Below are positions 19,059-19,338 of a DNA stretch of 19,338 nt, in pieces (within the stretch, counting starts at the first letter, position 1; each line of letters opens with the position of its first letter). Made by a program: the position numbers and the translations under genes. This stretch comes from JACZQZ01 sp046756945 (GTDB lineage Bacteria; Pseudomonadota; Alphaproteobacteria; Rhodospirillales; 2-02-FULL-58-16): positions 1-19,338 of the forward strand of contig JBHHXI010000050.1 in NCBI GenBank assembly GCA_046756945.1. The letters are read 5' to 3'. The notes under the pieces are model-generated. The model made no database searches. It was not told the DNA's origin and worked only from the letters and a program-made list of their open reading frames with translations.

Positions 19059-19338
19059 CTATTGCGCCAGCCACACGTTGCCGAGGTCCTGGTTGATGTA
19101 GTGGCTTGGGCTGATCTTCCAGCCCTTGACGTAAGAACGGTGCGGAATGATCCGGTACCACCACAGGGTGAGGAACTGATGCGCCTGTTCGTCGAGGGTC
19201 CGCTTCTCGAACTCGCGCATGATCCGACGCTGGTCGGCGGGGTCGGTGGCGCGGTTTATCTGGTCGAACAGCTCGTCCATCCTACGGTCCTGGTAATTGG
19301 CGTTGTTGTTGCCAGTTCTGTCGTCGGAAATGAACTTG
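19059..19338 (-). CDS. ABC transporter substrate-binding protein, family 5 (C-terminal fragment, cut by window edge)
   Basis: The last 92 codons of a gene entering from the right edge. The visible sequence includes RRMDELFDQINRATDPADQR, REFEKRTLDEQAH and a tryptophan/tyrosine-rich end (LTLWWYRIIPHRSYVKGWK), matching the C-terminus of periplasmic oligopeptide/nickel-type solute-binding proteins (SBP family 5). The stop is TAG at 19059-19061, 18 bases before the kinase start, so the two are probably in one operon. The rest of the gene and any permease genes are outside the window, so it is not known whether it serves transport, sensing, or both. Confidence 0.8.
   Translation of the reverse strand, partial: KFISDDRTGNNNANYQDRRMDELFDQINRATDPADQRRIMREFEKRTLDEQAHQFLTLWWYRIIPHRSYVKGWKISPSHYINQDLGNVWLAQ

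Overview
The window looks like a piece of chromosome from a GC-rich proteobacterium, most likely an alphaproteobacterium of the Rhodospirillales type. That assignment is inferred from base composition, gene content and the many GTG/TTG starts, not from any marker gene. I found no rRNA, tRNA, CRISPR array or insertion sequence. The last fifth (about 14.9 kb onward) has visibly more AT-rich stretches than the rest.

Layout. (1) 7-1783, minus strand: an endonuclease/exonuclease/phosphatase-fold protein followed by a DUF1932-type NAD(P)-dependent dehydrogenase. (2) 1989-2996, plus: a PLP enzyme of the D-cysteine desulfhydrase family, preceded by a terminator-like leader element and followed by an intergenic stretch rich in inverted repeats. 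(3) 3270-3464, plus: a 64-residue single-pass membrane protein with its own near-consensus promoter and a candidate terminator. (4) 3709-11115, minus: a tightly packed ten-gene operon for an Mrp/Mbh-type cation/proton antiporter complex. Its order of transcription is E, F, G, a separate DUF4040 (MrpA C-terminal) subunit, B, C, D, a second antiporter subunit (D2), an 82-residue membrane protein of unknown function, and a third antiporter-like subunit (D3). (5) 11278-11781, plus: a DUF192 exported protein. (6) 11877-14837, plus: small and large subunits of a UxaA-family hydratase/lyase (best matched from memory to (2R)-sulfolactate sulfo-lyase SuyAB), then an SdhB-like iron-sulfur protein and two SdhC/D-like cytochrome b anchors, with no flavoprotein. 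(7) 15163-15846, plus: a b561-type cytochrome b. (8) 19338-16009, minus: the C-terminus of a family-5 solute-binding protein, a hybrid sensor kinase and a response regulator fused to a class III nucleotide cyclase.

How the parts may work together. The antiporter operon should build one large membrane complex exchanging protons for Na+ or another cation. Its gene order matches the antiporter half of archaeal membrane-bound hydrogenase rather than canonical mrpABCDEFG, and it has three NuoL/M/N-like subunits instead of two. The UxaA pair and the SdhB/C/D-like genes lie on one strand and may be co-transcribed, suggesting catabolism of an organic acid or sulfonate coupled to quinone reduction. 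A partner flavoprotein would have to be encoded elsewhere. The solute-binding protein, kinase and cyclase look like a ligand-sensing pathway ending in a cyclic nucleotide.

Most notable for follow-up: the Mbh-like three-antiporter operon, its third subunit lacking the TM7 lysine, its uncharacterised 82-residue member, the probable non-AUG start of the DUF4040 subunit, the flavoprotein-less SdhBCD set, and a cyclase in which two key basic residues appear swapped (Lys to Arg and Arg to Lys).
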